64,000 bases of DNA from contig BSWB01000002.1 of NCBI GenBank assembly GCA_033239125.1, forward strand, positions 3,505,001 to 3,569,000, written 5' to 3'. Under the pieces are notes generated by a model. The model searched no databases. It had not been told where the DNA came from and saw only the letters and a program-made list of their open reading frames with translations. The DNA is from Fagopyrum homotropicum (Eukaryota; Streptophyta; Magnoliopsida; Caryophyllales; Polygonaceae). A program made the position numbers and the translations under genes. Positions 60,119 to 64,000 of this stretch are shown here, piece after piece. The stretch's first letter is position 1. Each line of letters opens with the position of its first letter.

Positions 60119-61802
60119 ACTACTAAATTAGTTGTAAAATGGAGACAAGAAGATGAGAATTTGTTTTATTTTCAAGATCTTGACTAGTTTTGAGGTGACC
60201 ACATGTAAAGGGTATCTAATTTGGAAGGATTTTTTTAGATTTTTAGCCTTTTTATAATTTACTTTGTCTTGGTTAAATATATCACAAATCACGTCTGTAG
60301 AAATTTGTAATTCATTTTGTTCAAAACCCAATATCAACGTTTTTTTTATATGAGCTTCAAATTTTACAAGCAATTTAGTGGTCTCTTTATGTATACGCAC
60401 TTATTTACATTCATCTTAAACGAACTCATATATTTCGATAAATATTTTTCTTAATTTCACACAACAAATGTAAAATTAGTTTTTAATTAATTTTACACTT
60501 GAGTCCGAAAGCGAAATTGAGTTTAATCAATTCCGCACTTGGGTTCCGAAACAGTTTGTTTGATTCTGCACTTGGCCCCAAAACACAAATCAAAGTTTAA
60601 TCGATTTTGTAATTTAGCCCAAAACTACCCATGAAACGTTGAGTAATTGTAAGTTTCCGTAACCAAAGTCACAATCAATCATTAGGTCTATGCTCTTTGT
60701 CGCCTCCTTTTTCACCATTTTATTGTTCTTTGTGTATTTTGGAGATCGATCGGATATTATTGCTTATATTTTGTTTTACCTTGTTTCAAGATAAATGATA
60801 ATTAAATAGTGAGAATAGTTCATTAATCAGTATGTCTATCAATCATTATAGACCTCCTTTTACATGTTGAAACCTTTTATTAAAATAACTTATTAAAATG
60901 TGGAAATGAAAAGTTAGAAAATGTAAACAAGTCAATAACAAAAAAAAACTTGAATTATATTGTTAAACACCTCACCGCCGCCACCTACCCGTTTATCATG
61001 CATGCTCATCAACAGCCAGAATCCCATACATAATAGTGAACAAATTGAAAAAAAAATTAGATGAGAATGTGAAGATGACTATGAGGAAGAAAAATAAGGC
61101 GTTTAAGTAAAACGCAAGACACATTCATTATTGGACTTGGTATATAAAAAAATTAGTTGCGTAAAGACCCTAGGGCGAAGGAGAGGTTTGCTAATAAAAT
61201 TCATCCAGGAGAGGTCTATCAATCATTATATCCAAATCTTGTTTGTAACAAGAAGAATTCATACAGGAGCAGATATTTTCTCAAAACACAAATGTAACTT
61301 ACATTATAGACAAGATAAACTACAGAATGGAGCCGAAAGATAAAATATAACCAGTTTTCAGAGGTTTGCAAATAAAATTCGAGTTACATTAAAGATCGTG
61401 CAAACGCAAACTCTAGCCACGACTACGAAGTCGAGGTGAATCGAAGTGACCTTGGGGCTGAAGTCCAAAACGAAAGTTGTGCAAAGGATGGACGACCCTC
61501 TTTCCCCCATGGGGTCCACAACACTATTAAGAGGTTTGTCTCTAAGCAAGGGCCCAATACTCTTTAGGCTTGATCCTTTGTAGAATGTGAACGATTAATA
61601 TAGAGAATCATTTGTATTGTATAGGGTTTCTACTAGACTGGAAGATGAGAAGTTTCCTATAAATCTCATTTTATTTTGGGTGACATAATGGCAAGGAAGA
61701 AGAAGAAGAGAGGAGGAGTCTTGCTTATCTAGATAGGTAAGAGAAGAGACGGAGCTGCTCAGATCCAAGTCGAGGAAGAAGAGCTCAAGGAAGAAACTGT
61801 TT
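60119..61802. other. AT-rich intergenic stretch
   Basis: No gene is seen. 60.48-60.6 kb has three diverged units of the kind aattttacacttg(a/g)gtccgaaa. Confidence 0.45.
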
Positions 61803-61925
61803 TGGTAAACAAGAGAAAGGAAGAGGACAAAAAAATAATTTTGATTTGAATTTGTTTTGTTCGTACAATGAAATGTTGTCTGTTTAGCCCGTACAAGCCT
61901 GCAAGGTGAGGGAAAATGGAGACAG
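61803..61925. repeat. Direct repeat S, copy 2
   Basis: Second copy of 60001-60118, same orientation. Confidence 0.85.
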
Positions 61926-62339
61926 GCGGCAGCTCCCTTTACTGACGACGATGCTAGTTATTGTCCTTAAAAAATCAACTCATTATGCTTAAATGATGTT
62001 CTAATCTTAGGCCGAGGGTGAAGAGAACTATTAATTCAACTCGTTAAGGATTTAATACTATCATCAAGGGCATTCATAGAATGATCGGATACCAGATTGA
62101 CAAGATTCAGGGTAGCATAGAGAAGTTGCGTACTCAAACAATCATAAGCATCCAAGAAAGCCCAATGTTTACATTCCTTACCCGAAAGGTGTCCAACAAC
62201 TTTATGAAGTACTTGATCGAGAATTGAAAATTGGCGCCAAGGGGAATATGAATTCACATGTGATGGTGGTATTGGAGGCAATCGTACGGGATCCCTTGCG
62301 TGCATGAGTATGTAGCAGCCCTCCGTGTAATGTCAAAAT
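61926..62339. other. Intergenic, no gene recognised
   Basis: A minus-strand frame of 89 codons (62305-62036) begins at an ATG but matches nothing I know; left as unexplained. Confidence 0.4.
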
Positions 62340-64000
62340 TTTAGTTCTTGTAGGAGAGCGGTTTGATGGTCTTTAGTGGTAGCCACCGCCCCTGCGGTTT
62401 AGGAGAACAACGCTCACGGCCACCCGCGGGCGCGGCTCAGTCGTTCCGCTTGCGCGGTGATCTGAGTAAACGAGATTTTTACCCCATCTTCTTTCCGACC
62501 TCTCGTTCCCTCCTTTTGCTTTCCGACCCCTCATTCTCCAAGCTGACCATTGACTCCCTTTTGACCCTTCTTTTTTCCAACTGAGATGTCCATCCCTTTT
62601 TTCCTTTTATCCCTCACGTTACTCTCTTCCTCCATTTCCTTCTTTGAGCTCTTGGTGTCTTCTCCCATGGTGCTCATTCTTCTTTGGTGAGCTTCTCTTC
62701 GAGAGAGTGGACTGCAAATCCGATCTAACTGTAGGTAACTTCTTCTCCATCTTTTTTCTTCTCCTTCTTCTCCTATTCTTCTTCCTTCTTTGAGCCCTAC
62801 TGTAATGTAAGCCTGGATTCACTCTAGTTGTCCATTATTGTGTTTGCATGTGTGTGGATCCGGACTAGGATGTAGTGTTGGTTGTGGATCATGTGGTGGA
62901 CATACAAGGCCGAGAAAGCCATCCAAGAGATGACGGGAAAACTTTTTCACATCGAAGAATGTTTGAAGATCGCCGTTATGTAGTTCGGCCGTACCCGCGG
63001 CATGATAGAGCCTCGAGTGCGCCCACAACACCAAAGCCGCAGAGGCGGCACCCAAGAGCCGCGGGTGTGCTTCCCTAGGCTGCAATTGTGGCTACCTTGG
63101 GCCGTAGGTGCGACTCTGGCACAACTTGAGCCGCCGGTGCGACCTTCTTTCCCTCTCCGCGGTCGCGCCTTCTTGTTCCGCAATCACGTCTTTGCCCCAG
63201 TGAGTACCCTCTTCCTCAATCTAGTGACCCTTATCTTACCTTAAGTTGTGCTCATTGAAAGTATCACGCTAGGATGGCTAGCGTTACCTTGTGGAATGCC
63301 AAGTAGTGGCTTGAACCTTAGGTGAGTGTTTGTGAATTGTTCTTGAGAATGAAGTATGATTGATATCTTGAGAGGATTATAAGGCTTTGAGTGTATGGTT
63401 TCATCTTGTGAGCATCTTGAGGCTCGAGGTTAGGACTGTATGATCTTGTAGGTTCATGAAGACTAGGAATGGATTATCCTAGTATATGTAGTTGGTATGA
63501 TCTTGTGAGATCATTGGTACTAGAATTCTAAGGACTTCTAGCATGTGAGAGAAATGTTGATTGCGTGCCTTGTTGATCAGGCGTTGAGTGCCATTTTGCG
63601 GGAAGCTGAGTACGGGATATAATAGGATTATCTTTGAGACAGGTAAGTCCCCCGGACTTACTTATCTAGCTTTTATATATTAGTTTGATGTGTGATGGTG
63701 GTGTGTGTTTAAGTTACATTATTAAAATGAAACCGGACTACGACGACCTTGTTATGTTATTATCAGTCCAAGTGTATGATAACGGATGGTGACATCACTG
63801 CCAAGCTCTTGCGGGAACTAGGAGGTTCTCTGCGTCTAGCCCATGAAGGCAGACAATTAAATGCTTAAAAACCATTCTTTGATGGTATACGGGGACATAG
63901 GTGAGTTTCAGGGATTCTCGTGTCACAAAACGAAGTTGAATTAGTAATGAGGATAACGTAAATGAAAGATAATAAACCGGCTTGTGTGCGTGAGCATGTT
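62340..64000 (+). repeat. LTR-retrotransposon-like repeat, runs off the window
   Basis: Collinear with the reverse strand of 10.94-11.89 kb: GC-rich ccgcggtcgcg blocks (62.4 and 63.0-63.19 kb), ggacttacttatctagc (63.65 kb), ggtgacatcact and ctaggaggttct (about 63790-63830), gtgtcacaa (about 63930). It is longer than the other copy. No gag or pol frame is inside the window. Left border approximate, right border outside. Confidence 0.5.

Noticed and set aside
62619..63244. Several GC-rich open frames on both strands
   Set aside because: They overlap in opposite frames within the LTR-like repeat and show no domain. They are open because of composition.
1..64000. CRISPR arrays, operons or bacterial-type systems
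   Set aside because: The direct repeats here are minisatellites without unique spacers, and all genes are spliced plant genes.

Overview
This is nuclear DNA of a eudicot plant. It is AT-rich, has spliced genes with GT-AG introns, and carries plant-type genes: a chloroplast omega-3 desaturase, a plastid-targeted tryptophan-pathway enzyme and trichome-birefringence-like (TBL) proteins. It also holds a chloroplast-derived insert and many plant transposons. I could not name the species. Exon coordinates were worked out by hand from reading frame, splice sites and family knowledge.

Layout. 1-250: 3' tail of a LINE. 981-1262: MITE copy. 1318-1398 (-): tRNA-Leu(AAG). 2133-4505 (+): phosphoribosylanthranilate isomerase (PAI), 4 coding exons, 263 aa. 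6117-8297 (-): plastid omega-3 fatty acid desaturase (FAD7/FAD8 type), 8 exons, 434 aa, convergent with PAI. 9702-10159: short Helitron. About 10.94-11.89 kb (-): LTR-like repeat. 13252-17684: complete CACTA transposon with 30-bp terminal inverted repeats and 3-bp target duplication; it carries an uninterrupted 11-exon gene (Transposase_24-like, coiled coil, Ulp1-like protease). 18778-25447 (-): full-length LINE with a perfect 16-bp target duplication. 26087-26492: chloroplast insert (NUPT). 26906-27192: MITE copy. 27324-27655 and 40440-40880: decayed LINE RNase H tails. 29.1-30.43 kb: minisatellite built on a 25-bp unit. 30517-34573: candidate Helitron with a captured ribosomal protein S13 exon. 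36424-39139 (+): two-exon 2-oxoglutarate-oxygenase-like gene lacking the iron ligands. 41666-45893: Helitron cluster with RPA70-like remains. 47410-49275 and 51744-53545 (+): two tandem TBL genes with identical exon lengths, with a broken third copy between them. 54.7-62 kb: receptor-kinase pseudogene and duplicated non-coding segments. 62.34-64 kb: second LTR-like repeat, running off the window.

The host genes are ordinary metabolism and wall-modification genes and form no operon or pathway cluster. PAI acts in plastid tryptophan synthesis, the desaturase makes plastid trienoic fatty acids, and TBL proteins belong to the Golgi polysaccharide O-acetyltransferase family. The least ordinary content is in the mobile fraction. 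The CACTA-borne Ulp1-like protein has Ser where the catalytic Cys is expected. Four Helitron 5' ends share a G-box-like core at the same distance from the terminus. The LINE has a stop-start overlap between its two ORFs.
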